Assembly: GCA_017849575.1 (NCBI GenBank)
Contig: JAFIGV010000014.1
Span: forward strand, 1-64,000
Source of the DNA: Flavipsychrobacter sp.
Lineage (GTDB): Bacteria; Bacteroidota; Bacteroidia; Chitinophagales; Chitinophagaceae
Length of the DNA stretch: 64,000 nucleotides
Reading direction: 5' to 3'
Below are positions 45,035 to 54,353 of the stretch, one piece after another; the first letter of the stretch is position 1, and each line of letters starts with the position of its first letter. Below the pieces are notes generated by a model that saw only the letters and a list, made by a program, of their open reading frames with translations, did not search any database and was not told the origin of the DNA. The translations under genes and the position numbers were made by a program.

Positions 45035-45675
45035 TATTTCTTTCGAAAATCGCCCCGTTTCCAGGCTTCAAAAAATTCGGCCCAGGCCAGTGGGTTGAAA
45101 ATGTTCATCGGTCGCGCCTGACCGTAATAGACGGCCTGACGTGCCTGTTGGTTTTGATAAGATGACTGATTTTCTCCGCCATCTTTTGGAAGCAGGTAAG
45201 CCAAAGCCCGCAGTGTCAGCGCATCGGTGTTTTTTCTGGCGATTTCGTACTGATCGTCCGGAATTTGCTCGTATTGAAACGCATACTCAAACGCCCTTCG
45301 CGATGGGTAGGGCCTGATGATTGTTTCCGGGAGATAGAAGGTATCCTGAACCATGAGTTGAATCAGACTCAGATATTGCCCTTCCACATTTTCAGGTACG
45401 GCATATTCTTTTGGACGAAAACCCAGTGCAGAAAACTGAAGTGTATCGCCCTTATAAACCACAATAGAAAACACACCGAGGTTGCTCGCCGCCACGCCTC
45501 GGTTTTTATTTTTTACAAGAATGATGGCACCCGGAACTGCTCGCAGGCTATCGGCTGTCATGGTGACGCCGTTGATCTGCACAATAGGTTTATCTACCAC
45601 CTGCGCCTCCACGGAAGCCGCGATCAGGAGATTTGCGATGAGCAAGCAAAGGTATATTCGTACAGTCGAAAGCAT
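45031..45675 (-). CDS. Carboxypeptidase-like regulatory-domain protein
   Basis: 214 aa with a signal peptide (residues 1-24, ending VEAQ). Residues about 40-115 form a CarboxypepD_reg-like beta-sandwich (AVPGAIILVKNKNRGVAASN, then LQFSALGFRPKEYAVP). The C-terminal part is helical and ends with basic residues. In Bacteroidota such proteins are exported and of unknown function. It is divergent from mrp, with 140 bases between. Confidence 0.8.
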   Translation of the reverse strand: MLSTVRIYLCLLIANLLIAASVEAQVVDKPIVQINGVTMTADSLRAVPGAIILVKNKNRGVAASNLGVFSIVVYKGDTLQFSALGFRPKEYAVPENVEGQYLSLIQLMVQDTFYLPETIIRPYPSRRAFEYAFQYEQIPDDQYEIARKNTDALTLRALAYLLPKDGGENQSSYQNQQARQAVYYGQARPMNIFNPLAWAEFFEAWKRGDFRKKY

Positions 45676-45776
45676 GAGTCAACAATTATAGTATTTCGAG
45701 CACCGGATAATTTTGGCACCGGAAAGACAGGCATTACCGAGCTTCCGCTCTTCTGCAAAGAACGCAATCAATAGCT

Positions 45777-45784
45777 TATTTTTG
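45777..45784 (+). promoter_or_regulatory. -7 element upstream of the Mrp-type ATPase gene
   Basis: TATTTTTG at 45777-45784 is a perfect -7 element 31 bases before the ATG. No TTTG lies exactly 19 bases upstream, so the -33 part is weak. Confidence 0.5.
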
Positions 45785-45815
45785 CGGAGCCTAAACGGCG
45801 ATTTAACAAAGATAT

Positions 45816-46913
45816 ATGATAACGAAAGATGCGGTAATAAAGGCTTTGAGCAACGTTGAGGAACCTGATCTCGGAAAGGATCTCGTAACCCTCAACATGG
45901 TACATGACATTGCCATAGACGGGAAAAACGTCTCCTTCTCAGTCATCCTTACCACACCCGCCTGTCCACTCAAAGACATGATAGAAAAAGCCTGTGTTAA
46001 TGCTATAAAAATGCTGGTGGACAAAGAAGCCATTGTGAAGGTGAATATGACATCTAAGACTACCAGTAATAGAAAGGACCGAAAGGATATTTTGCCTGGC
46101 GTTAAAAACATCATTGCGGTAGTGTCGGGTAAAGGTGGTGTCGGAAAAAGTACCGTATCTGTCAATCTTGCGCTTGGACTTGCACAGCAGGGTGCACGGG
46201 TGGGTTTGCTTGATGCCGACATCCATGGCCCTTCCATTCCTATGATGCTGGGCATACGCGACCAACGGCCGATGATGACCGATGTGAATGGAAAAGGAAT
46301 GATCGTTCCCATTGAGCGATACGGGATAAAGACGATGTCTATAGGATTGTTGATCGATGAAAAGCAGGCAGTGATCTGGCGTGGTCCGCAGGCCAGTTCT
46401 GCCCTGAGGCAATTTGTTTCGGACGTGTTTTGGGAAGACCTCGATTATCTGGTTATTGACATGCCACCGGGTACGGGCGACATTCACCTTACGCTGGTAC
46501 AGACGGTACCTGTAACGGGTGCTGTGGTGGTATCAACACCGCAAGCAGTAGCTGCGGCAGATGCCCGCAAGGCGGTAGTGATGCTCAAACAGCCACAGAT
46601 CAATGTGCCGGTGTTAGGAATTGTAGAGAATATGGCATACTTCACACCTGCCGAGCTTCCGGAGAACAAGTACTATATTTTTGGCAAAGGTGGTGCAAGA
46701 CAAATGGCAGAACAGTTTGAGCTTCCGTTTCTCGGCGAAATCCCCCTCGTTCAGAGCATACGTGAGGGCGGCGACAGCGGAATACCGGCAATGCTTGATG
46801 ATGAGCAGGTCTCGCACAAAGCGTTTTCAGAGCTTGCAGGTGCGGTGGCGCGCAGCGTTTCCATTCGTAATGCAGAACTTGCACCCACGGAAATTGTGGA
46901 GATACGCAGTTAG
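45816..46913 (+). CDS. mrp: Mrp/NBP35-family Fe-S carrier ATPase, cysteine-free C-terminus
   Basis: 365 aa, deviant Walker A GKGGVGKST at 105-113 and the conserved MPPGTGDIHL near 219. Residues 1-80 form a MIP18-like domain (TTPACPLKD). ApbC/Mrp proteins load and transfer [4Fe-4S] clusters, using a CxxC pair near the C-terminus. Here the matching segment reads MAYFTPAELPENKYY and contains no Cys. No Cys appears after about residue 60, so cluster binding by the usual motif is unlikely. A Mg-ATP-driven function remains likely. Confidence 0.9.
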   Translation: MITKDAVIKALSNVEEPDLGKDLVTLNMVHDIAIDGKNVSFSVILTTPACPLKDMIEKACVNAIKMLVDKEAIVKVNMTSKTTSNRKDRKDILPGVKNIIAVVSGKGGVGKSTVSVNLALGLAQQGARVGLLDADIHGPSIPMMLGIRDQRPMMTDVNGKGMIVPIERYGIKTMSIGLLIDEKQAVIWRGPQASSALRQFVSDVFWEDLDYLVIDMPPGTGDIHLTLVQTVPVTGAVVVSTPQAVAAADARKAVVMLKQPQINVPVLGIVENMAYFTPAELPENKYYIFGKGGARQMAEQFELPFLGEIPLVQSIREGGDSGIPAMLDDEQVSHKAFSELAGAVARSVSIRNAELAPTEIVEIRS

Positions 46914-47044
46914 CCTACAGCCTCGTTTTGCAGCAGCTTCATTTTTTTTAAAGGCCGATTCGCCATATCTTTTCGGCATAATCGTCTGTCTTTATAGGCG
47001 AGTATTCGTTACATTTACTTAAGACAGTCAGAAGGTAATCTACC

Positions 47045-50000
47045 ATGAAGCCAAGCTACTTTAGTTTCATTCTTTTACTGGCCTGCTCGCTGGGGTGGTC
47101 TGCCCGGGCACAGGCTCCTTTGGAATTTATAGAAAACAGAGGCCAGTGGACGGGAGGCTTTTCCTACAGGGCGGCATCTAACAAGGCCGATGTATATGTG
47201 GAGCCCGATGGATTTAAATATGTTTTGGGACTACCCGTTAATCGCGATCTCGTGGACGCCTACCACCATGGGCTGATCAAAGAAAAGCCGGTACTGAAAT
47301 TTCATGCCTACAAAGTAACCCTCGTCGGGGCGTCGCCACTTGATGTAGTAGGGTCGAAAAAACAGCAGCACTATTACAACTACTTTCTGGGCAACGACAG
47401 CACAACATGGAAATCAGGGATTCATCCCTATCTCGCGCTCGATTGTAAGAATGTTTATCCGGGCACGGACCTCCATATTGCGTCAGAGAAAGGTGATATG
47501 AAGTATGATTTTATCGTGCATCCCGGCTCTTCTGCCGATCAGATCAGGATGGAGTACAGCGGGATGGACGATATCCGGATTAAGGAAAAAAACCTGTTGA
47601 TTGAAACCAGTGTTGGCAATGTGCTGGAGATGAAACCCTACGCTTATCAATATGTAGATGGCCGTCGTGTTGAAATCGAATGCCTTTATGAAATGAAGGA
47701 GCACGTGGTAGGTTTCCGCTTCCCGAAAGGCTATGATAAATCCGTTCCGCTGGTAATAGACCCAACGGTGGTTTTTTGCACGTTTACCGGCTCTACTGCC
47801 GATAACTGGGGCTTTACAGCAACTTATGATAATCAGGGTAATTTCTACGCCGGTGGTTTGGTAAATGGTGTGGGATATCCGGTTTCTGTCGGCGCTTTTC
47901 AGGTCACTTTTGCTGGCGGCACCAACACTACGGGTAGTCGCTACCCCTGCGATATGGCCATAATGAAACTTGACCCCGCCGGCGCAACGAAGATCTGGGC
48001 TACTTATCTCGGTGGTTCCGACAACGATCAGCCGCACAGCATGATTGTGGACGCCAGCAACAACCTGATCATAGCCGGGAGAACCTATTCCTCAAACTTT
48101 CCGGTTACCAATGGTTGTTTTGACAATACTTATAACGGCGGTGCAGACATAGTTTTGCTTAAGCTCAACAGTACCGCCACTGCTCTCATCGGCTCCACCT
48201 TTCTCGGGGGCAGTGGTGATGATGGTGTAAACTTCAACGCAGATGAATTTGTGTTTGGAGGACTGAAGCATAACTATGGTGACGATGCACGAAGCGAGGT
48301 ACTCATCGACAACGCACAGAACATTTACCTTACCGCCAGTACCCAATCGGCCAATTTTCCTACTACCGGCACTGCCATAAAAAATACACTTTCTCCCGGC
48401 GATCCGCAGGATGCAGTAGTGCTTAAAATGAATGGCAACTTAAGTGCCTTGACCTGGAGCACTTATCTTGGCGGCTCCGCACAAGATGCAGGTTATGTGC
48501 TTGCGTTAGATAATACGCAAACGAACATCTTTGTGGCCGGAGGTACGGCAAGCTCAGATTTTCCCGCCACTGCCGGGACACTCTGGCCCAGCTTTCAGGG
48601 AGGTTCTTCCGATGGATTTATCGCCAAATTTTCGACTGCAGCACCTTTCTCATTATCCCGTGCAACCTTTATAGGCCGTGGAGATTATGATCAGGTTTAC
48701 GGAATCCAGACAGACATCTCCAACAATGTATATGTTATGGGGCAAACGCTGGGTGGCACTTTCCCTGTTTCTGCCGGCGTCTATTCAAACCCATCTTCAA
48801 GTCAATTCATCCTGGAGACGAACGCGAACCTGACGACGAATCTGGTATCCACGGTTTTTGGTTCAGGCACCTCTACCCAAACGAATATCTCCCCGGTTGC
48901 ATTTTTGGTGGACACTTGTTTGAACATCTACATCAGCGGGTGGGGTGGCGGCCTGGGTTTTTCTCCGGCCACTGTAGGTACGACGAACAATATGCCGCTC
49001 TCTGTTGCACCCAATACGCCGGCACAATCCACTACTGATGGGAACGATTTCTATTTCATTGTATTGAGTCCGGCGATGCAAAACCTTATCTACGCCACCT
49101 ATTATGGCCGCTCCAGTACGGACGCCGGCAAAGGTGAACATGTGGATGGGGGAACCAGCAGATTTGACAAAAACGGTGTGGTGTATCAGGCAATATGCGG
49201 TGGATGTATCGGCGATTTTAACGTGCCTACCACTCCTTTTCCGACTACGCCCGGATCCCTTTCGCCCAACAATGGAAATCCTTCCAATTGTAATGAAGTT
49301 GCCTTAAAAATCGCCTTTCAGCTTACCAACCTTGCGGCGCATGCTGCTACGCAATCAGACACTATCGGTTGCGGACCGCTGACGATACATTTCCAGAACA
49401 ATTCCGTAAATGCTACATCGTACCTGTGGACCTTCGGTGACGGCACTACGGATACTACCTTTGCACCGACGCATACCTTTGTCACTCCCGGAACCTACCT
49501 GGTAAAGTTATTAGCGGTGAATCCTAATGCCTGCAACCGTACGCGCGATTCAGCCTTTATTCATGTAACTGTTGATTCGGCAACGATTAATGCCAACTTC
49601 GATTACACTATTCAAAGTAGCTGTGATCCTTATATTGTTGCATTCAACAACAAATCGACCTTAAACTCTAAGCCTGGTTCGGCAGCGATTACCCGGTTTT
49701 ACTGGACCTTTGGTGACGGAACAGATTATACAGGCGCCAATCCACCGGTGCACACCTATCCCGATACCGGGACCTATACCATCACCCTGCTGATGATTGA
49801 CACCACTGCATGTAATAGTCCGGATACGGTTCAAAAGACGGTTACTTTGTCGAGCAACTATGTTCGGGCTGGTTTTATCGGCGATTCTGTATGTATCGGT
49901 GAAAGCATTTTGTTTTCCAACAATTCAAGTTATGCCACGGGCTATGCCTGGAATTTTGGTAACGGAGCTACATCCAACGTTTCTTCGCCTACCTATAGTT

Positions 50001-50614
50001 TCAGCAGTCCGGGTACCTATACGGTGACGCTCATAGCCTCCAACCCCGGCACTTGTAATAAATTTGATACTGCGGCGCAGGTGATACAAGTGTGGCCCAA
50101 GCCGACCGCCGATTTTTCTTACGATCCGATCATTCCCGTTGCGAACGAGGCCATTCGTTTCACAAACAGATCCGTAAACGCCACACGCTATTACTGGGGT
50201 TTCGGAGATGGAACGAGCACCACCATTCAGAGTCCGACGCATCTATACAAACGTACCGGAAGATATAAGGTTTGCCTTGAGGCCTTTAACCAGTATGGCT
50301 GCATTGATCAGGTATGCAAGTATGTAGAAGCCGAAATATACCCTGCAGTGGACGTACCGACGGGTTTTAGTCCCAACGGAGATGGCTCAAACGATATTTT
50401 GTATGTGCGCGGTGCTGCAATAGAGACACTTAGCTTTAAAGTATATAACCGCTGGGGCGAAATGGTTTTCGAAACCGACGACATAACAACCGGCTGGGAC
50501 GGAACCTTTAAAGGAAAACCGCAGGAAGTGGAAACCTATGCCTGGGTACTGAATGTAGAATTTACTGACGGCACCACCGAACACCGCCAGGGAAATGTAA
50601 CCTTATTAAGATAG
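47045..50614 (+). CDS. Giant secreted SBBP/PKD protein, T9SS type B (gliding-motility C-terminus)
   Basis: 1189 aa. A signal peptide (residues 1-24) precedes a DUF7948-like N-terminal part (FIENRGQW, GDMKYDFIVHPG). About 250-720 holds repeated SBBP propeller units (WATYLGGSDNDQPHSM, WSTYLGGSAQDAGYV). Four PKD-type repeats follow (WTFGDGT, WNFGNGAT, WGFGDGTST). Residues about 1110-1189 are the gliding-motility C-terminal domain (VPTGFSPNGDGSND, then VYNRWGEMVF), which is the type B sorting signal. The following gene encodes PorP/SprF, the usual partner of type B cargo. Probably an adhesin or surface filament. Confidence 0.93.
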   Translation: MKPSYFSFILLLACSLGWSARAQAPLEFIENRGQWTGGFSYRAASNKADVYVEPDGFKYVLGLPVNRDLVDAYHHGLIKEKPVLKFHAYKVTLVGASPLDVVGSKKQQHYYNYFLGNDSTTWKSGIHPYLALDCKNVYPGTDLHIASEKGDMKYDFIVHPGSSADQIRMEYSGMDDIRIKEKNLLIETSVGNVLEMKPYAYQYVDGRRVEIECLYEMKEHVVGFRFPKGYDKSVPLVIDPTVVFCTFTGSTADNWGFTATYDNQGNFYAGGLVNGVGYPVSVGAFQVTFAGGTNTTGSRYPCDMAIMKLDPAGATKIWATYLGGSDNDQPHSMIVDASNNLIIAGRTYSSNFPVTNGCFDNTYNGGADIVLLKLNSTATALIGSTFLGGSGDDGVNFNADEFVFGGLKHNYGDDARSEVLIDNAQNIYLTASTQSANFPTTGTAIKNTLSPGDPQDAVVLKMNGNLSALTWSTYLGGSAQDAGYVLALDNTQTNIFVAGGTASSDFPATAGTLWPSFQGGSSDGFIAKFSTAAPFSLSRATFIGRGDYDQVYGIQTDISNNVYVMGQTLGGTFPVSAGVYSNPSSSQFILETNANLTTNLVSTVFGSGTSTQTNISPVAFLVDTCLNIYISGWGGGLGFSPATVGTTNNMPLSVAPNTPAQSTTDGNDFYFIVLSPAMQNLIYATYYGRSSTDAGKGEHVDGGTSRFDKNGVVYQAICGGCIGDFNVPTTPFPTTPGSLSPNNGNPSNCNEVALKIAFQLTNLAAHAATQSDTIGCGPLTIHFQNNSVNATSYLWTFGDGTTDTTFAPTHTFVTPGTYLVKLLAVNPNACNRTRDSAFIHVTVDSATINANFDYTIQSSCDPYIVAFNNKSTLNSKPGSAAITRFYWTFGDGTDYTGANPPVHTYPDTGTYTITLLMIDTTACNSPDTVQKTVTLSSNYVRAGFIGDSVCIGESILFSNNSSYATGYAWNFGNGATSNVSSPTYSFSSPGTYTVTLIASNPGTCNKFDTAAQVIQVWPKPTADFSYDPIIPVANEAIRFTNRSVNATRYYWGFGDGTSTTIQSPTHLYKRTGRYKVCLEAFNQYGCIDQVCKYVEAEIYPAVDVPTGFSPNGDGSNDILYVRGAAIETLSFKVYNRWGEMVFETDDITTGWDGTFKGKPQEVETYAWVLNVEFTDGTTEHRQGNVTLLR

Positions 50615-50620
50615 TATTTT

Positions 50621-51658
50621 ATGAAAGTAACCGCAACAAAGTTCGCGCTCACCGTCGCCCTGCTGCTGACTGCACCGGTAGTTTTCGGCCAGGGCATGCA
50701 TTTTTCGCAATACTACAATGCCCCGCTTTTGCTCAATCCGGCAAACACCGCTTTGTTACCCGATAACGATTTCCGCGTAGGCGTGAACTACCGCAACCAA
50801 TGGGCATCAGTACCTGTACCTTATCGCACGTATTCGGTGTATGGCGATATGCAGGCGCTCCGTAATCGGAATTATACCAACTGGCTCGGCGTAGGCTTTG
50901 CTTTTTGGAACGACAAAGCCGGCAATGGAGACCTTTCGCTTTCGCGGGTGGAGATGGATATTGCATACCATGTTCAGATGGGAGAGTTTTCTATGGTTTC
51001 TGTGGGTGGTAGTGCAGCCTCCGTTCAACGTACCGTTGATTTCAATAAGCTCACCTTCGACCGGCAGTGGGACGGCTTTCATTTTGATGCTTCCAAAGCC
51101 AATGGCGAAGCAGGATATTCTGATCGGTCGAGCTATTTTGATGTGGGCGCGGGTGTCAACTATGCCTGGTTTCCCAATGAAAATATCTATCTGAAATTTG
51201 GCGTAGGCGTAGCTCACCTTACCCAGCCGAGAGAAACATTCTATGGACAAACCAATACGCTTGGCATCAGACCCACGGGAAACTTTGACCTCCTGGTAAA
51301 ACTCAGCAATTCGGTTATTCTTAATCCTTCGATCTACTACACCACACAGAAGGGTGCAATGGAGCTGGTCTATGGCACTTTGTTTACCGTGAACCTTGTG
51401 GCGAGTAAGAAGGGGAGTTTTGAAGAGAAAAGCACGATGCTGATTTTGGGTGCTCACCATCGCTGGAACGAAGCGATAGTAGGAACCGTAGGGCTGCAAT
51501 ACGGGCAGTTTAAATTTATGGGAAGTTATGATGCCACCATCTCATCATTTTCCACGGTAAACGGCGGACGTGGGGCCTTCGAAGTGGGCATCGTTTATGA
51601 GGGCGTTTACAACATCCTGTCGCGGCAGCGTCGCACATTTAATTGTCCCCGCTTTTAA
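50621..51658 (+). CDS. PorP/SprF-family T9SS membrane protein
   Basis: 345 aa with a signal peptide (residues 1-23, ending VFGQ). It has the family signature HFSQYYNAPLLLNPANTALL at about 26-45, then VGVNYRNQWASVPVPYRTY, and beta-strand repeats typical of a barrel. The protein is required for anchoring or translocating the preceding type B protein at the outer membrane (from SprF studies). It is separated from it by 6 bases, so they are an operon. Confidence 0.95.
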   Translation: MKVTATKFALTVALLLTAPVVFGQGMHFSQYYNAPLLLNPANTALLPDNDFRVGVNYRNQWASVPVPYRTYSVYGDMQALRNRNYTNWLGVGFAFWNDKAGNGDLSLSRVEMDIAYHVQMGEFSMVSVGGSAASVQRTVDFNKLTFDRQWDGFHFDASKANGEAGYSDRSSYFDVGAGVNYAWFPNENIYLKFGVGVAHLTQPRETFYGQTNTLGIRPTGNFDLLVKLSNSVILNPSIYYTTQKGAMELVYGTLFTVNLVASKKGSFEEKSTMLILGAHHRWNEAIVGTVGLQYGQFKFMGSYDATISSFSTVNGGRGAFEVGIVYEGVYNILSRQRRTFNCPRF

Positions 51659-51670
51659 CAAATATTTTCT

Positions 51671-51700
51671 TCTGGAATGAATTTTATGGTTCTACATTTG
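51671..51700 (+). promoter_or_regulatory. Promoter of the response regulator gene at 51723
   Basis: TACATTTG at 51693-51700 is a full -7 match and TCTG at 51671-51674 is a plausible -33 element with 18-base spacing. Start of transcription would be near 51707. Confidence 0.55.
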
Positions 51701-51722
51701 AACAACACATCTTCATAGTCGT

Positions 51723-52427
51723 ATGGAAAAAGAAAAATTCAAGGTATTGCTTGTAGAGGATGACACCAACTTCGGACAAGTACTAAAGAACTATTTAGAG
51801 TTAAATGATTTTGTTGTAGAGCTGGCGCGGGATGGCATTTTAGGACTCGCCGCCTTCCGTCGGGAGAAGTTCGATATCTGCCTGCTCGATGTCATGATGC
51901 CCAACATGGACGGATTTTCACTGGCAGAAGAAATCAGAAACGTAGACCCGGAAGTGCCGTTGTTCTTTCTCTCAGCAAAAAGCATGAAAGAAGACATACT
52001 GAACGGCTATAAGCTTGGTGCGGATGATTATATCACCAAACCATTTGACAGTGAAATTTTGCTGCAAAAAATCAAAGCCGTACTCAAACGAAATCAGGAG
52101 CTGCAGGAAAAACAACATGCTCAGGTTGAGTTTAACATTGGCCGCTATCATTTCAACAGCAAGTTGCGCACACTCGCAATAGACGAAAATTCACAAACGC
52201 TTTCTCCGAAGGAAAACGAACTGCTGACGATGCTTTGTGAATACAAAAACGATCTGTTGCCCAGAGAAACCGCGCTCAAACGTATCTGGGGCAGCGACAC
52301 TTATTTTAACGGTCGTAGTATGGATGTTTATATCGCCAAACTGCGAAAGTACCTTCGAGAAGACAGCGCCGTAGAGATAGTGAATATCCATGGCAATGGT
52401 TTTCGCCTGGTGGCGCCGGAAGAATAA
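51723..52427 (+). CDS. OmpR/PhoB-type response regulator, no adjacent kinase
   Basis: 234 aa. The receiver domain has the phosphoacceptor Asp56 (LLDVMMPNMDG) with EDD near 17-19, and Lys in TKPFD near 103. The winged-helix DNA-binding domain spans about 135-232 (LSPKENELLTMLCEY, RSMDVYIAKLRKYL). No histidine kinase gene is next to it, so the sensor is elsewhere. It follows the T9SS protein pair but has its own promoter; a link to that operon is inference. Confidence 0.93.
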   Translation: MEKEKFKVLLVEDDTNFGQVLKNYLELNDFVVELARDGILGLAAFRREKFDICLLDVMMPNMDGFSLAEEIRNVDPEVPLFFLSAKSMKEDILNGYKLGADDYITKPFDSEILLQKIKAVLKRNQELQEKQHAQVEFNIGRYHFNSKLRTLAIDENSQTLSPKENELLTMLCEYKNDLLPRETALKRIWGSDTYFNGRSMDVYIAKLRKYLREDSAVEIVNIHGNGFRLVAPEE

Positions 52428-52462
52428 GCATCGTGAAAAGTTGGTCTGTTGAAAAATCTTTT

Positions 52463-52491
52463 AAGTCGCGCGAGCGACTTTTTTGTTTTTT
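52463..52491 (+). terminator. Intrinsic terminator after the response regulator gene
   Basis: Stem AAGTCGC / GCGACTT with a 4-base loop, followed by TTTTGTTTTTT. Confidence 0.88.
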
Positions 52492-52633
52492 CCGATCGTT
52501 GAAGTCAAATGCTATGTTGTGGTTCTGAACAGCCCTGCATGGCTTTTTTTTCCACCCGAACTTCAGGGTAATATTTTCTACGGCTGAGGATGTAAAGCAG
52601 TCTGAACCTTGTGTATCAATAATTCAATTTCAC

Positions 52634-52641
52634 TACTTTTG
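52634..52641 (+). promoter_or_regulatory. -7 element directly before pssA
   Basis: TACTTTTG at 52634-52641 matches the -7 consensus. Transcription would begin near 52648, at the pssA start codon, so the mRNA would be leaderless. The -33 part (TTG at 52609-52611) is spaced 22 bases and is weak. Confidence 0.4.
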
Positions 52642-52648
52642 AGCCCTC

Positions 52649-53419
52649 ATGAAGCATTTACCCAATTTGCTTACACTTGCCAATCTGTTTTGTGGCTGTA
52701 TTGCCATCAGTTTTATTCTGGGCGCTCAGAATTTTACTACCAGTTACAATATTACAGACTACATCGAAGTGCCCGGTATCGAACAGCCCTATTGGGGAAG
52801 TCTGTTTATTTTTCTTGCCGCCATTTTCGATATGCTCGACGGGTTTGCGGCACGTGCCTTAAGAGTTTTTTCGCCTATCGGAAAAGATCTGGATAGCCTT
52901 GCAGACGTTGTGAGCTTTGGTGTAGCGCCGTCGATGATCATGATGAAGATTTTGTGGAGCACCTATATGCTCCGGCCCGAGGCGATGGATGTAAGTGTTT
53001 GGGCCTTAAGTCCGGCATTCCTTATTGCCTGTTTTGCTGCACTCCGCCTCGCCCGTTTCAATGTTCATACCACCCAATCTTCATCAGGTTTTTCCGGTCT
53101 GCCCGTGCCCGCAGTAGGTATCCTTATCGCTACATTCCCACTCATTCTTTGGCAAAACCCAGGGGGCATCGCGTCATATTTTTATAACCTATGGACACTT
53201 TATCTGGTTATTGCTGTGCTTTGCTGGCTAATGGTTTCAAAATTTCAGTTTTTTAAGTTTTTGCCTTCTTCTTTCAGTATCGCAAACTTGTGGCCGCAAT
53301 TACTCATCCTGCTTACAGGCGCTGCACTGTTTCCGTTCCTGAAATCAGCATCCATTGCGCTCGCACTGGTGTTGTATATAGTCCTTTCATTTTTCTACAA
53401 ACCAAAACAAGTACAATAA
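52649..53419 (+). CDS. pssA: CDP-diacylglycerol-serine O-phosphatidyltransferase
   Basis: PssA makes phosphatidylserine, the precursor of phosphatidylethanolamine, in the inner membrane. The CDP-alcohol motif D-G-X2-A-R-X8-G-X3-D-X3-D is complete (from DGFAARA through IGKDLDSLAD, residues about 71-93). Six to eight membrane helices fill the rest. The N-terminus MKHLPNLLTLANLFCG is the canonical one. It heads pssA-purS-rsmI, with gaps of 7 and 6 bases. Confidence 0.95.
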   Translation: MKHLPNLLTLANLFCGCIAISFILGAQNFTTSYNITDYIEVPGIEQPYWGSLFIFLAAIFDMLDGFAARALRVFSPIGKDLDSLADVVSFGVAPSMIMMKILWSTYMLRPEAMDVSVWALSPAFLIACFAALRLARFNVHTTQSSSGFSGLPVPAVGILIATFPLILWQNPGGIASYFYNLWTLYLVIAVLCWLMVSKFQFFKFLPSSFSIANLWPQLLILLTGAALFPFLKSASIALALVLYIVLSFFYKPKQVQ

Positions 53420-53426
53420 TAACAAC

Positions 53427-53678
53427 ATGACATACACCGCACATATCAACGTAATGCCGCTCAAAGAACTGCTGGATCCGCAAGGTAAGGCTGTGGGCAG
53501 CAGTCTGCACAACCTCGGCCTGCACGCCATCCGCGACGTAAGGATTGGCAAGCATATCACCCTGAAGGTGGAAGCCGGCAGCAGGGAAGACGCCGAAGCA
53601 CTGACCCGTGAGGCTTGCAAAAAGCTTTTGGTCAATCAGGTGATGGAAGGCTTTGACTTTACGATTGTTGAAGACTGA
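53427..53678 (+). CDS. purS: Phosphoribosylformylglycinamidine synthase subunit PurS
   Basis: 83 aa. PurS is the small subunit of the three-part FGAR amidotransferase of purine synthesis (with PurL and PurQ). The pattern VMPLKELLDPQGKAVGSSLHN and DVRIGKHITLKVE is typical. PurL and PurQ are not adjacent. It sits between pssA and rsmI. Confidence 0.93.
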   Translation: MTYTAHINVMPLKELLDPQGKAVGSSLHNLGLHAIRDVRIGKHITLKVEAGSREDAEALTREACKKLLVNQVMEGFDFTIVED

Positions 53679-53684
53679 TTTCCT

Positions 53685-54353
53685 ATGCCCTTATATCTTG
53701 TGCCTTCGCCCATTGGCAACCTTGGCGACATTAGCTATCGTGCTGTAGAAGTGCTGCGCCAGGCCGATGTTATATTGTGTGAAGACACAAGGACGAGCAG
53801 TGTGCTGTTGAGACATTATGAGATTCAAAAGCCTTTGACGCCTTACCATCAGCACAATGAACATAAAGTGCTGCAACATCTTGTTCAGCAATTGCAATCT
53901 GGTAAAATGCTTGCTTTGCTGACAGATGCCGGCACTCCGGGCATTTCAGATCCTGGATTTTTGCTGGTTCGTGAATGTCTGAGAAGCGATGTCGCAGTGC
54001 AATGTCTTCCGGGTGCTACAGCCTTCGTTCCTGCGTTGATACAGTCGGGCATACCTTCCAATCGTTTTGTTTTCGAAGGATTTTTGCCGGTAAAGAAAGG
54101 CCGGCAAACAGCCTTGAAGCATCTTGCAGAAGAGGAGCGTACAATAGTACTTTATGAGTCGCCGCACCGTCTGGTGAAGACATTGAATGAACTGCAGGAA
54201 TACCTCGGCAATGACCGTCAGGCCGCGGTGTGCAGAGAACTTACCAAGTTCTATGAAGAAACCCGCAAAGGCTCACTTGCTGAACTTGCCACTCATTATC
54301 TGCAACATCCGCCCAAAGGAGAAATTGTATTGGTGGTGGCAGGGAAAGAATAA
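53685..54353 (+). CDS. rsmI: 16S rRNA 2'-O-methyltransferase RsmI
   Basis: 222 aa, SAM-dependent enzyme that 2'-O-methylates C1402 of 16S rRNA. The start (LYLVPSPIGNLGDISYRA) and the CEDTRTS motif, then LLTDAGTPGISDPG and CLPGATAFVPALIQSG, are all standard. The short C-terminal extension of longer RsmI proteins is absent, as in many Bacteroidota. Its stop is one base from the end of the convergent holA gene. Confidence 0.95.
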   Translation: MPLYLVPSPIGNLGDISYRAVEVLRQADVILCEDTRTSSVLLRHYEIQKPLTPYHQHNEHKVLQHLVQQLQSGKMLALLTDAGTPGISDPGFLLVRECLRSDVAVQCLPGATAFVPALIQSGIPSNRFVFEGFLPVKKGRQTALKHLAEEERTIVLYESPHRLVKTLNELQEYLGNDRQAAVCRELTKFYEETRKGSLAELATHYLQHPPKGEIVLVVAGKE

